From assembly GCA_946401765.1 (NCBI GenBank), contig CAMIVJ010000095.1, positions 1-9,081 on the forward strand: a stretch of 9,081 bases of DNA. The letters run 5' to 3'. This DNA is from an uncultured bacterium. Lineage in GTDB: Bacteria; Verrucomicrobiota; Kiritimatiellia; RFP12; UBA1067. The position numbers were made by a program, and so were the translations under genes. The notes under the pieces were generated by a model. That model was not told the origin of the DNA and did no database searches. It saw nothing but the letters and a program-made list of their open reading frames with translations. Below, piece by piece: positions 1 to 6,611 of this stretch (position 1 is its first letter; every line of letters begins with the position of its first letter).

Positions 1-580
1 CGCGGCCGCTGCGCTTCGGGTCGGTGCGCCACGAGGCCTGCATGTTCTCCTTGCCGGTGAGCTTGAAGAGCCAGCCCTGCGGGTACTGCACCACCACCTT
101 GCGGATCTTGCCGAGGTCGCCCGCCTTCACCATGTCGCGCGCGAGCTTCACCATCGGGTAGCCGGTGTACGTGTGCATGAGGCCGAACGTGAGCTTCGTC
201 TTCTTCACGAGCGCGTCGAGCTCGAGCGCCTGCTCCACGGTGAGCGTCATGGGCTTCTCGCACATCACGTTGAAGCCGGCCTCAAGGCACGCCTTCGCGA
301 TGGGGAAGTGGGTGTGGTTCGGAGTGCAGATCGAGATGAAGTCCACGCGCTCGCCCTTCGGCAGCGCGAGCTCCGCCTTGATCATCTCGTCGTACGTGCG
401 GTACGTGCGCTTCGGATCCACGCCGAGAATGCGCCCCTGCTCGAGCGACTTCTCGGGATCAATGTCGAACGCGCCCGCGACGAATTCCACGCCGCCGTCC
501 ATGCGCGCCGCCTTGCGGTGTACTTCTCCGATGAAGGCGCCGATGCCGCCGCCCACCATGCCCATCTTGAGTTTTTTCAT
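1..580 (-). CDS. Gfo/Idh/MocA family NAD(P)-dependent oxidoreductase, N-terminal part (runs off the left edge)
   Basis: The first 193 residues of a cytosolic dehydrogenase are visible; the C-terminus lies outside the window. The N-terminus is a Rossmann fold with a dinucleotide-binding glycine loop (GMVGGGIGAFIG, residues 7-18), an acidic residue after the second strand (AFDID, about 37-41), the ICTPNHTH segment (84-91), and the family-defining EKP motif (108-110), whose lysine normally contacts cofactor and substrate. The start of the C-terminal alpha/beta domain follows, with WRTDPKRSG near the edge. Such enzymes oxidise or reduce sugars, inositols or sugar-derived compounds; the substrate cannot be told from this part. 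No signal peptide is seen, unlike the Tat-exported members. The start is ATG at 580-578, preceded by AGAAAGG (595-589) at 8 bases and by its own promoter at 615-643, so it appears to be transcribed separately from the gene upstream. Confidence 0.93.
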   Translation of the reverse strand, partial: MKKLKMGMVGGGIGAFIGEVHRKAARMDGGVEFVAGAFDIDPEKSLEQGRILGVDPKRTYRTYDEMIKAELALPKGERVDFISICTPNHTHFPIAKACLEAGFNVMCEKPMTLTVEQALELDALVKKTKLTFGLMHTYTGYPMVKLARDMVKAGDLGKIRKVVVQYPQGWLFKLTGKENMQASWRTDPKRSGR

Positions 581-614
581 ACGTCAAGCCTTTCTTTGGT
601 TTTGCGTGGCGCAC

Positions 615-643
615 AGTATAACCTATTTCGCCGCAGAATGCAA
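615..643 (-). promoter_or_regulatory. Sigma-70-type promoter for the Gfo/Idh/MocA gene
   Basis: Read on the minus strand this is TTGCAT (643-638), a 17-base spacer, and TATACT (620-615). Transcription would begin near 608, giving a leader of about 28 bases before the ATG at 580, with the AGAAAGG ribosome site inside it. Both hexamers differ from consensus by two bases or fewer and the spacing is ideal. No experimental support can be seen. Confidence 0.7.
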
Positions 644-689
644 GTGCCGCAGGCCTGATTCCATTGCTGGGTTGGGAAAATCGGAAGAA

Positions 690-1235
690 TCAAGGAAGCG
701 ATCCCGTCCTGTACAGATGCGAAAGGCCTGCGTCATGCAAGAAACTCACGACATCCTGCTCCGTAACCTTCTTTGCGGGCATCTCGATCTTCCGCTCGAA
801 AGGCTTCCCCTTTGGAGTCTTCGCGTTTACGACAAAGTAGCGCCTGCCGTCGATGGTCCGAAAACATAGCGAACTGATCAGCTCCGCCTTGATAAAGCTT
901 ACGCTGTCACCGCGGACAAAGCAAATGTTCTTGCCGCGAATTACGATGCCCAGCGGGCAAAGCGCATACAGATACGGCATGACCATAAACAGCAGGACAC
1001 AGCCAAGAGGCATGACGAAAATGTTCCGTCTCGTCAACTCAAGGACTTGCTCGTCCAGCGCGACATGCTGAATGTACAGGTATACGCCACCAAGCACAAC
1101 GGCAGGCAGGGCTGCGCAATACAAAAGCATCTTCCACATTGGCGGATATTCTCTACGAATCTCCGCTGCAACGCTCCTGACCTTGGTCCACGACCATGGT
1201 TCGCTCCATTCTATCTTAGGCCCAAACAATCCCAT
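690..1235 (-). CDS. Hypothetical two-helix membrane protein with a possible PH-like C-terminal domain
   Basis: Function unknown. The 181-residue protein has a short cytosolic N-terminus rich in W and charged residues (MGLFGPKIEWSEPWSW), two strongly hydrophobic helices (about 34-55 and 72-91), then about 85 residues that look like a compact beta-rich domain ending in an amphipathic helix (about 159-170). This order, two helices then a beta domain containing GKNICFVRGD and RRYFVVNAKTPKGK, resembles bacterial PH-like membrane proteins of the YdbT/YcxB type; that is an inference from shape, not a motif match. I chose ATG at 1235-1233 because GGAAGG lies 9 bases upstream and because the longer frame, open to 1406, would overlap the end of the preceding gene. 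It follows that gene by 43 bases with no visible terminator, so the two are probably one transcript. Base composition is lower in GC than the pilus genes. Confidence 0.75.
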   Translation of the reverse strand: MGLFGPKIEWSEPWSWTKVRSVAAEIRREYPPMWKMLLYCAALPAVVLGGVYLYIQHVALDEQVLELTRRNIFVMPLGCVLLFMVMPYLYALCPLGIVIRGKNICFVRGDSVSFIKAELISSLCFRTIDGRRYFVVNAKTPKGKPFERKIEMPAKKVTEQDVVSFLHDAGLSHLYRTGSLP

Positions 1236-1278
1236 GCAAGGCAGCCTTCCCAATTCAACATTCTGGTCGTTCTTGTCG

Positions 1279-2127
1279 CTACGCGAGCGGGAGGTCCAAT
1301 TCACACAACGTCTTTTCGTCGTGCAGAGCGATTGCAGGGCTGTCAAGGCGGCGACCCTTCGCGCAGACGAACTTGCACACAGCATAGTCCTTCCGGCGGC
1401 GGTCATATTCTTTGATCCACGAATCCGCGCCCTCGTAGCGCTTCATCTTCATGCGCCACGGCTTCGGCGTAAGCCGCGCGCGGTAGCACTTCTGGCTGAC
1501 GCAGAGATTCGCGTAAATACTGTCCACGTTGAAAAAGCCCATAAGCGTCCGTGCGCGCGGGCCATCCGGCTCCAGACGGCGCCCTTCGACGGCCAGCCGA
1601 AAACCCGCAGCCGTCTTGTAGAGTCGAAAGCCCAGATCGGCGTTCTCGGACTGCGACAATAGAGCCTCCATTCTGGCGACCAGTACATCCTCCTGCGACC
1701 GCGCTCCTCCGAAAAGCGACCGCCAAAACTCTCCGAATGTACGGCGCACATGGTCGATGTCGATGAAACACGTCTCCTCGCTGTTCAGTACTTCCGCCCC
1801 GTAGCGATTGCGCGTGACGACATTGAGGGAATCCTGCTCATAGACGACTGGCTCGCATATAGGGCGCGCATACTCGCCATCCTCAAACCACCCATGCAGT
1901 TCACGCAGGCGACGGCGATGCTCTGCCACCGCCTCGTCATCGTACTTCCCACATCGCGACTCCCATTCGGCCAGCTCGGCGAAGATCGCCTCCAATCTCT
2001 CCTTCGCCTCATGCTCCGATATGCGAGAGCCTGCTGTCACTCGAAAATCGCACTCGAACGGATCCCCAGATTCGCCCATGCAGCGCAGTGTACGCGTCTC
2101 CGTCAACCAGTAACGCCAAATCTTCAT
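1279..2127 (-). CDS. Conserved hypothetical protein with FIDID and YRARLTPKPWR motifs
   Basis: A 282-residue soluble protein with no signal peptide or membrane helix. I cannot assign a function. Residues 35-82 are charged and likely helical (EHEAKERLEAIFAELAEW). A short acidic strand FIDID is at 121-125. The most distinctive part is the C-terminal half: FRLYKTAAGFRL (167-178), then YANLCVSQKC (205-214) and YRARLTPKPWRM (215-226), and an end of AIALHDEKT followed by LPLA. From memory, this combination of a TAAGLR-like segment and an RARLTPKPWR segment recurs in uncharacterised proteins of many bacterial phyla, so it is probably a real conserved family. An acidic DxD near a basic motif could suggest a nucleotide- or nucleic-acid-handling enzyme, but that is speculation. 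ATG at 2127-2125 is chosen because the next in-frame ATG upstream (2190) lies inside the promoter. A purine-rich GAGAG is 7 bases upstream. It leads a two-gene unit. Confidence 0.82.
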   Translation of the reverse strand: MKIWRYWLTETRTLRCMGESGDPFECDFRVTAGSRISEHEAKERLEAIFAELAEWESRCGKYDDEAVAEHRRRLRELHGWFEDGEYARPICEPVVYEQDSLNVVTRNRYGAEVLNSEETCFIDIDHVRRTFGEFWRSLFGGARSQEDVLVARMEALLSQSENADLGFRLYKTAAGFRLAVEGRRLEPDGPRARTLMGFFNVDSIYANLCVSQKCYRARLTPKPWRMKMKRYEGADSWIKEYDRRRKDYAVCKFVCAKGRRLDSPAIALHDEKTLCELDLPLA

Positions 2128-2163
2128 CGACCACTCTCTTTTATTTCGTTTTCCACAGTGAAA

Positions 2164-2192
2164 ATTATACCATTTCATATTCAGATTCACAA
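2164..2192 (-). promoter_or_regulatory. Strong extended -10 promoter for the hypothetical gene pair
   Basis: On the minus strand: TTGTGA (2192-2187), exactly 17 bases, then TATAAT (2169-2164), a perfect -10 hexamer preceded by TGG, the extended -10 element. Transcription would start near 2157, leaving a leader of about 30 bases before ATG at 2127. The surrounding DNA is AT-rich, in contrast to the GC-rich genes on the right. Between this promoter and the gspF-like stop (2271) there is only a modest stem, GCCGTG (2202-2207) with CACGGC (2223-2228), without a T tract on either side, so no clear intrinsic terminator separates it from the pilus operon. Confidence 0.82.
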
Positions 2193-2270
2193 CCGCGATC
2201 TGCCGTGCCAGGTGAAGTACGTCACGGCGCAGAGGAGGAATTTAGGATTACTTTTGGAATCCTTGTGCGG

Positions 2271-3476
2271 CTACGCGCCGGCGAGGGCGAAGATGGCCAT
2301 GAAGAAGGCGATGTACACGAAGCCCACGATCCCGCCGGTGATGCAGATCATCACGGGCTCGATCAGCACGCTGAAGCGCTTCACCGCCACCGCGAGCATC
2401 TTCTCGTGGAAGCGCGCCGTCTCGCCGAACGTCTCCGCAAGGGCGCCAGTGACCTCGCCCACCGCCGCCATCCTCGCGAGCATCGGCATGAACTCCCTCG
2501 CCGAGGCGAGCGAAGCGGCGAGCGGCGCGCCGCGCATCACCTCGTCGTGCGCAGTCTCCACGCGCTGTCGAAGACGGCGGTTCGCGAGCAGCCGCGCGGC
2601 AACGCCAAGAGAGTCCAGGAGAGACACTCCGCTCTCGCACATCGTCTGCATCGCGCGCGCGAAAACGGCAGTACCCGAAAGGCGCAGGATGTTCCCCGCC
2701 ACGGGAAGGCGCAGCAGAAGAGCGTCTTCGAAATCCCGTCCGCGGCGCGTGGCGCGGAGAACAAGCCATGCACCCACCGAGACCGCAAGTCCCACAAGAA
2801 TCGAGCCGCCGTGCTTAATCGTCCAGTCCGCCGCCTCCACTAGCCACCGCGTCATCTCCGGCAGCTCTCCTCCGCTCGCCTGCAGAAACGCCGCAATCTT
2901 CGGAATCACCGCCACCACGAGAAACGTCACCACGCCCGCCGTCATGAGAATCGCGAGGACTGGATACACCAGCGCGTTCGCCACAAGCGAGCGCAGCGCG
3001 CGGCGCGCCTCCAGCTGCTCCGCCGCGCGCGCGAGCGCAACGTCAAGCTCGCCGCTCTTCTCGCCCACCCCCGCAAGGCGCACCACAAGCTCGCTGAACT
3101 TCTGCCTCGCAAGCGCATCGGCAAACGATTCACCCGCAAGCACCGCATCGTGCACGCGCCGCCACGCGCGGGCGGCGCGGGGACGCCGCGCCTGGGCGCC
3201 AACCGTCTCGAGCGCCGCGAGAAGCGACACTCCGCTTCGCAGCATCGCCGCCGCCTGCCTCAACCCCATCTCCACGTCGAATCCCGTCATCGGCAGGAGC
3301 CACGCAGGATGCCACGCCCCGGGCATTCCTCCTTGCCCCTTCGCCTCCCCCACGTCAAGAACGAGATAACCCTCGGCGCGAAGCTGCGCCGCCGCATCCG
3401 CCGCGCTCTCCGCCTCGCGCAGAATCTCGCGCCGCACACCTTCGGCGTCCTTGACCTTTGCCGAGTAGAAGCTCAT
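2271..3476 (-). CDS. GspF/PilC-family inner-membrane platform protein
   Basis: This 401-residue protein is the polytopic platform of type II secretion and type IV pilus machines; it couples the cytosolic ATPases to addition or removal of pilin subunits. The N-terminal 45 residues have the usual PilC opening (MSFYSAKVKDAEG, then LRAEGYLVLDV). Two T2SSF repeats follow (about 68-190 and 270-390). Each has the hallmark helix with a GE motif: VGEKSGELDVAL (137-148) and VGEVTGALAETF (339-350). Membrane helices are at about 168-196, 222-242 and 375-400. Length is normal for the family (about 400). The ATG at 3476-3474 overlaps the stop of the gspE-like gene as ATGA, a sign of translational coupling. 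It is the last gene of the operon; the stop is TAG at 2273-2271. Whether it serves a pilus or a secretion pseudopilus is undecided. Confidence 0.95.
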   Translation of the reverse strand: MSFYSAKVKDAEGVRREILREAESAADAAAQLRAEGYLVLDVGEAKGQGGMPGAWHPAWLLPMTGFDVEMGLRQAAAMLRSGVSLLAALETVGAQARRPRAARAWRRVHDAVLAGESFADALARQKFSELVVRLAGVGEKSGELDVALARAAEQLEARRALRSLVANALVYPVLAILMTAGVVTFLVVAVIPKIAAFLQASGGELPEMTRWLVEAADWTIKHGGSILVGLAVSVGAWLVLRATRRGRDFEDALLLRLPVAGNILRLSGTAVFARAMQTMCESGVSLLDSLGVAARLLANRRLRQRVETAHDEVMRGAPLAASLASAREFMPMLARMAAVGEVTGALAETFGETARFHEKMLAVAVKRFSVLIEPVMICITGGIVGFVYIAFFMAIFALAGA

Positions 3477-4927
3477 TGCGCCACCACCCGCAGCGCCTCG
3501 GAGACCGTCGTCACGCCGGCCAGGCACTTCGCGCGCGCATCGTCGGCGAGCGTGCGCATTCCCTTTCTCCGCGCCATCGTGAAAAGGTCGCGCGCGTGCG
3601 CTCCGGCGGCAATCGCGGCCGCGCACTCTGCGTCCGGCGCGAAGAGCTCGAACACGCCCACCCTTCCGCTGTAGCCTCGACCCGCGCAGCGAAGGCATCC
3701 CTTCGGACCCCACACCGTGCTTCCTTCAAGCGCCGCGTCGCCAAACGCCGCCGCCTCAGCGCGCTCAAGCGCCCTCTCGGCGCGGCAGTGCGGGCACAGC
3801 GCCCGCACGAGCCTCTGCGCCGCCGCTAGGCGCAGCGTCGCCGCCGCGAGATGAGGCGCAAGCCCCATGTCCGCAAGGCGCGTAACCGCGCTCACCGCGT
3901 CGTTCGTGTGGAGAGTCGAGAGGACGAGATGCCCCGTGAGCGACGCCTTCACAGCGGTGTCTAGCGACTCCGCGTCGCGTATCTCGCCGATCATTATCAC
4001 GTCGGGGTCATGCCGCAGCAAGGAGCGAAGCGCCTTCGCGAAGTTGACCTTGTCGGCGCTGTCAACCTCCGCCTGGCCCACGCCGGGAATTTCGTATTCG
4101 ATTGGATCCTCCACCGTGAGGATGTTGAGCGCGCGGCGCTTGAGCAGCATCTGTATTGCCGCGTAGAGAGTTGTCGTCTTGCCGCTTCCGGTTGGACCCG
4201 TCAGAAGCACGAGACCGTGCGGACGCTCCAGCACTTCTTCGAATGCGGCTCTATCCGACGGCGCAAGCCCAAGCGAATCGAGCGTGAGCCTTTCCCCGCC
4301 GGCCTCAAGAAGACGCAGCGTGATCCTCTCGCCGTGGCGTACGGGCAGCGTGGCCATTCGAACGTCCATGGGCGGCACCCGGCGCGCGTCGCCGCCCTGC
4401 AGCCGCCACGTGAACGCGCCGTCCTGCGGCGCGCGTCTCTCGGCAATGTCCAACCCGGCCATCACCTTCAGGCGGCTCGTCACGGCAGGCTGGAGCGCGG
4501 ACGAAACCGTGGTCACGTCCTCAAGTTCGCCGTCCGTGCGGAAGCGCACGCGCAGGCCGTCCTGTGTTGGGTCAAAGTGTACGTCGCTCGCATGGCGCAG
4601 CACGGCCGCGCGAAGAATGCGGTCCACCGCCGCCACCGGCTCGTCGGCGGCCGGTGCGGACGCCGTTGCGCGGCTTTCCCCGTAGAGGCGCAGCAGCTCT
4701 TCGCGCAGCTGCGCGGGATCGGCCTGATACGCACGCACCGCGCGCCCGGCCTCGCGCGCCACGAGCGCGCGCGTCGCCTCGTCCGCAGGGTCCGCCATCG
4801 CCACGGCGAACTCGCCTTCCACCACGCATATCGGCAGCACGAGCCGCCTCAGGGCGAACGCGGCAGGCAGCTTCGCCGCGCACGCCGGATCGATCCGCAC
4901 TTCGGAGAGGTCGATCGTCTCAGCCAT
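3473..4927 (-). CDS. GspE/PilB-type secretion/pilus assembly ATPase
   Basis: A 484-residue hexameric cytosolic ATPase that drives fibre extension. The N-terminal part (about 5-82) is a short T2SSE_N/MshEN-like domain with the AVAMADPADEATR segment. The linker runs to about 95. The PAS-like N2 domain starts at ASDVHFDP (113-120) with RVRFRTDG (126-133). The C-terminal RecA-like domain has Walker A GPTGSGKT (244-251), the Asp box TVEDPIEYEIPG (271-282), Walker B DPDVIMIGEIRD (307-318) and the His box TGHLVLSTLHTND (331-343). Two CxxC pairs, C378/C381 and C411/C414, form the zinc site typical of PilB/GspE and absent from PilT, which settles the assembly role. It is somewhat shorter than classical PilB (about 560) because of a reduced N-terminus. 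ATG at 4927-4925 has GGGGGG 5 bases upstream and overlaps the pilT-like stop by 8 bases; its own stop overlaps the next ATG. Confidence 0.96.
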   Translation of the reverse strand: MAETIDLSEVRIDPACAAKLPAAFALRRLVLPICVVEGEFAVAMADPADEATRALVAREAGRAVRAYQADPAQLREELLRLYGESRATASAPAADEPVAAVDRILRAAVLRHASDVHFDPTQDGLRVRFRTDGELEDVTTVSSALQPAVTSRLKVMAGLDIAERRAPQDGAFTWRLQGGDARRVPPMDVRMATLPVRHGERITLRLLEAGGERLTLDSLGLAPSDRAAFEEVLERPHGLVLLTGPTGSGKTTTLYAAIQMLLKRRALNILTVEDPIEYEIPGVGQAEVDSADKVNFAKALRSLLRHDPDVIMIGEIRDAESLDTAVKASLTGHLVLSTLHTNDAVSAVTRLADMGLAPHLAAATLRLAAAQRLVRALCPHCRAERALERAEAAAFGDAALEGSTVWGPKGCLRCAGRGYSGRVGVFELFAPDAECAAAIAAGAHARDLFTMARRKGMRTLADDARAKCLAGVTTVSEALRVVAQ

Positions 4928-6041
4928 TCACGCCCCCCTTCGCGAGGCGCAGACGACGGCGAAGCGTATCGGGGCTGCGCGTGAGCGCCATTGCCGCCGC
5001 CTCGTCTATGCGCCCGCCTACGACGAGGTCTGCAAGCGACTGCTCGAGCGCCACCATTCCGATCTGAGAACCTGTCTCCATCGCCGAGTAGATGTGCGAC
5101 GTGCGGCCTGTCGCGATGAGGTTCGCGACGGCGGTGGTGTTGATGAGAAGCTCGCATGCGGCAACGCGTCCGCCTTGCAGTGCGGGGAGCAGATGCTGGG
5201 CGAAGATGCCGCGCAGCACGAGCGCGAGCTGCCGGCGCACTCCCTCCTGCTCCTCCGCCGGGAAGAGCGCTACAAGCCTCTCAACCGCACCAGCGCAATC
5301 GCCTGCATGAAGAGTGGTGAAGACGAGGTGGCCTGTCTCGGACGCCGCGAGCGCAGTGCGCACCGTTGCGAGGTCGCGCATCTCGCCCACGAGAATCACA
5401 TCGGGATCCTGGCGCATCGCCTCCACGAGCGCGCCGTGGAAGGTGCGCGCGTCGCGTCCTATCTGGCGCTGGTTCACGAGGCAGCGGTGCGAAGCGTGGC
5501 GGAACTCGACGGGGTCTTCGAGCGTGATGATGTGGCCTTGGCGAGTGTGGTTGATCTGGTCGATGAGCGTGGCGAGCGTTGTGGATTTTCCGCTGCCCGT
5601 GGGGCCCGTCACGATCACCAGGCCGTCAGGCGTATCGCAGAAGCGCGCAAGCTGCGCCGGGAGGCCAAGTTCCTTGAGCGAGCGGAACTCGCCGTCAAGC
5701 CTGCGCAGCGCCACGGCAGTGGAGTCGCAGTTGCGGTAGATGTTGAAGCGGTAGCGCATTCCAGAGGGCGAAGTGATCGCGCCGTCGATGGAACCGTCGC
5801 GCAGCAGCGCGGTGCGCACGCGCTCGGTGCCGTCGGGGCAGCCGATGGGCAGAGTCTCCACGCCAAGCTCCATCGCGATGGCGTCCACCTGCTCGGCGTC
5901 CATGCGCTTGAACGCCGGATGCGGCACGAGCTGCCCCTGCATTCTGAAGCGCGGAATCTCCCCGCATGCGAGATGCACGTCGCTCGCCTTTGTTGCCTCG
6001 CACTGCGCGAAGATGTTCGCGAGCTCTTCGCTCATAGCCAT
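4920..6041 (-). CDS. PilT-like pilus retraction ATPase
   Basis: A 373-residue cytosolic ATPase of the PilT/VirB11 family, which depolymerises type IV pili. Residues 18-24 (KASDVHL) open the PAS-like domain. The RecA-like domain has Walker A GPTGSGKST (146-154), the Asp box LEDPVEF (174-180), Walker B DPDVILVGEMRD (212-223) and the His box TGHLVFTTLHAGD (236-248). There is no CxxC pair, which separates it from GspE/PilB. The C-terminal segment METGSQIGMVALEQSLADL (321-339) matches the PilT pattern. The usual AIRNLIRE signature is replaced by AVANLIAT (303-310), an oddity for a retraction motor. Start: three ATGs compete at 6056, 6041 and 6035. GGAGGT at 6053-6048 is 6 bases before 6041, lies inside the reading frame of the first, and is 12 bases before the last, so 6041 is chosen; 6035 would form an ATGA overlap with the previous stop. 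Confidence 0.94.
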   Translation of the reverse strand: MAMSEELANIFAQCEATKASDVHLACGEIPRFRMQGQLVPHPAFKRMDAEQVDAIAMELGVETLPIGCPDGTERVRTALLRDGSIDGAITSPSGMRYRFNIYRNCDSTAVALRRLDGEFRSLKELGLPAQLARFCDTPDGLVIVTGPTGSGKSTTLATLIDQINHTRQGHIITLEDPVEFRHASHRCLVNQRQIGRDARTFHGALVEAMRQDPDVILVGEMRDLATVRTALAASETGHLVFTTLHAGDCAGAVERLVALFPAEEQEGVRRQLALVLRGIFAQHLLPALQGGRVAACELLINTTAVANLIATGRTSHIYSAMETGSQIGMVALEQSLADLVVGGRIDEAAAMALTRSPDTLRRRLRLAKGGVNG

Positions 6042-6601
6042 AGCACGACCTCCCATCTGCTCTTCGTGCCCGAACGGCCCATCGTCACGGCCTCAGGCAC
6101 CACCGGCGCGCGCGCGGCGGCGAACTCATCGAGCGCCGCCGTGAAATCGGGATACGGCGCCTCGACGGTGAAGCGCATCGCCTCGGGCGTGGGACGCAGC
6201 CCCGTGGCGCGCAGCACTTCTCCTCCGCGCGCCCCCCATCCGTCCGACCTATCCGCCACCGGTTCCACGCGCACCACTCTCGCGCCGTGCTTCGCGAACG
6301 CCGCAAGCGCTGCGCCCTGGCGTTCGGCCGCGCCAGCGCCCACGTCGCCCTTCACGGAACTTTCCGGCGCCTTCTCCGCACGCACCTCCTCAAGCTCCTT
6401 CTCGGCCGAGGCCAATCGTTTCTCAAGGGCACGCCTCTCTGCTGGGAAATCTTCGGCGTTCGGCAGGCGGCTCTCCTCCGCCGCAAGCGCGCCCACTCTC
6501 TTCGCAACGGGCATCCGCCACAAGTAGAAGTACGCCACGCACAGCGCAAGCGGAATGGCCACCATGAGAAACACTTTATCCTTTGTGCGCATCTTCGTCA
6601 T
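6032..6601 (-). CDS. PilO/GspM-like inner-membrane alignment protein
   Basis: A 189-residue bitopic membrane protein. A short basic cytosolic tail (MTKMRTKDK) is followed by one membrane helix (about 9-28), a charged coiled-coil stretch (about 52-78, RRALEKRLASAEKELEEV), a flexible Gly/Ala region and a C-terminal ferredoxin-like domain (about 98-189, with RFTVEAPYPDFTAALDEFAA at 143-162). Helix, coiled coil and small alpha/beta domain in this order is the design of PilO and GspM. These pair with PilN/GspL in the periplasm and link the platform to the secretin. Sequence similarity within these families is low, so the call rests on architecture and position between a GspL/PilN-like gene and two ATPases. 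ATG at 6601-6599 has GAGGGG 6 bases upstream and starts 10 bases after the previous stop. The stop at 6034-6032 overlaps the next gene. Confidence 0.78.
   Translation of the reverse strand: MTKMRTKDKVFLMVAIPLALCVAYFYLWRMPVAKRVGALAAEESRLPNAEDFPAERRALEKRLASAEKELEEVRAEKAPESSVKGDVGAGAAERQGAALAAFAKHGARVVRVEPVADRSDGWGARGGEVLRATGLRPTPEAMRFTVEAPYPDFTAALDEFAAARAPVVPEAVTMGRSGTKSRWEVVLWL
6048..6053 (-). promoter_or_regulatory. Consensus Shine-Dalgarno site that sets the pilT-like start
   Basis: GGAGGT on the minus strand lies within the last codons of the PilO-like gene, 6 bases before the ATG at 6041. It is the strongest ribosome site in the operon. Its place rules out the upstream ATG at 6056 and favours 6041 over 6035. 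Confidence 0.75.
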
Positions 6602-6611
6602 TTCACGCCCC

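Noticed and set aside
656..692. Terminator after the PH-like membrane protein gene
   Set aside because: TGATTC/GAATCA pair across a 25-base loop and there is no T tract; it is too weak to report as a terminator.
165..869. Plus-strand frame starting at 165
   Set aside because: It is antisense to the Gfo/Idh/MocA gene, which has a glycine loop and EKP motif, and has no recognisable protein features.
2202..2258. Intrinsic terminator after the gspF-like gene
   Set aside because: The stems GCCGTG/CACGGC and GGATT/AATCC are short or have long loops, and neither is followed by a T tract on the minus strand.
1750..3369. 539-residue open frame on the plus strand
   Set aside because: It is antisense to the gspF-like gene and the end of the hypothetical gene. 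Its translation is Arg/Ser/Ala/Pro-rich with no domain, as expected for a GC-rich shadow frame.
5094..6527. 477-residue open frame on the plus strand
   Set aside because: It lies opposite the PilT-like and PilO-like genes, which have clear motifs. The plus-strand translation is His/Arg/Ala-rich and motif-free.
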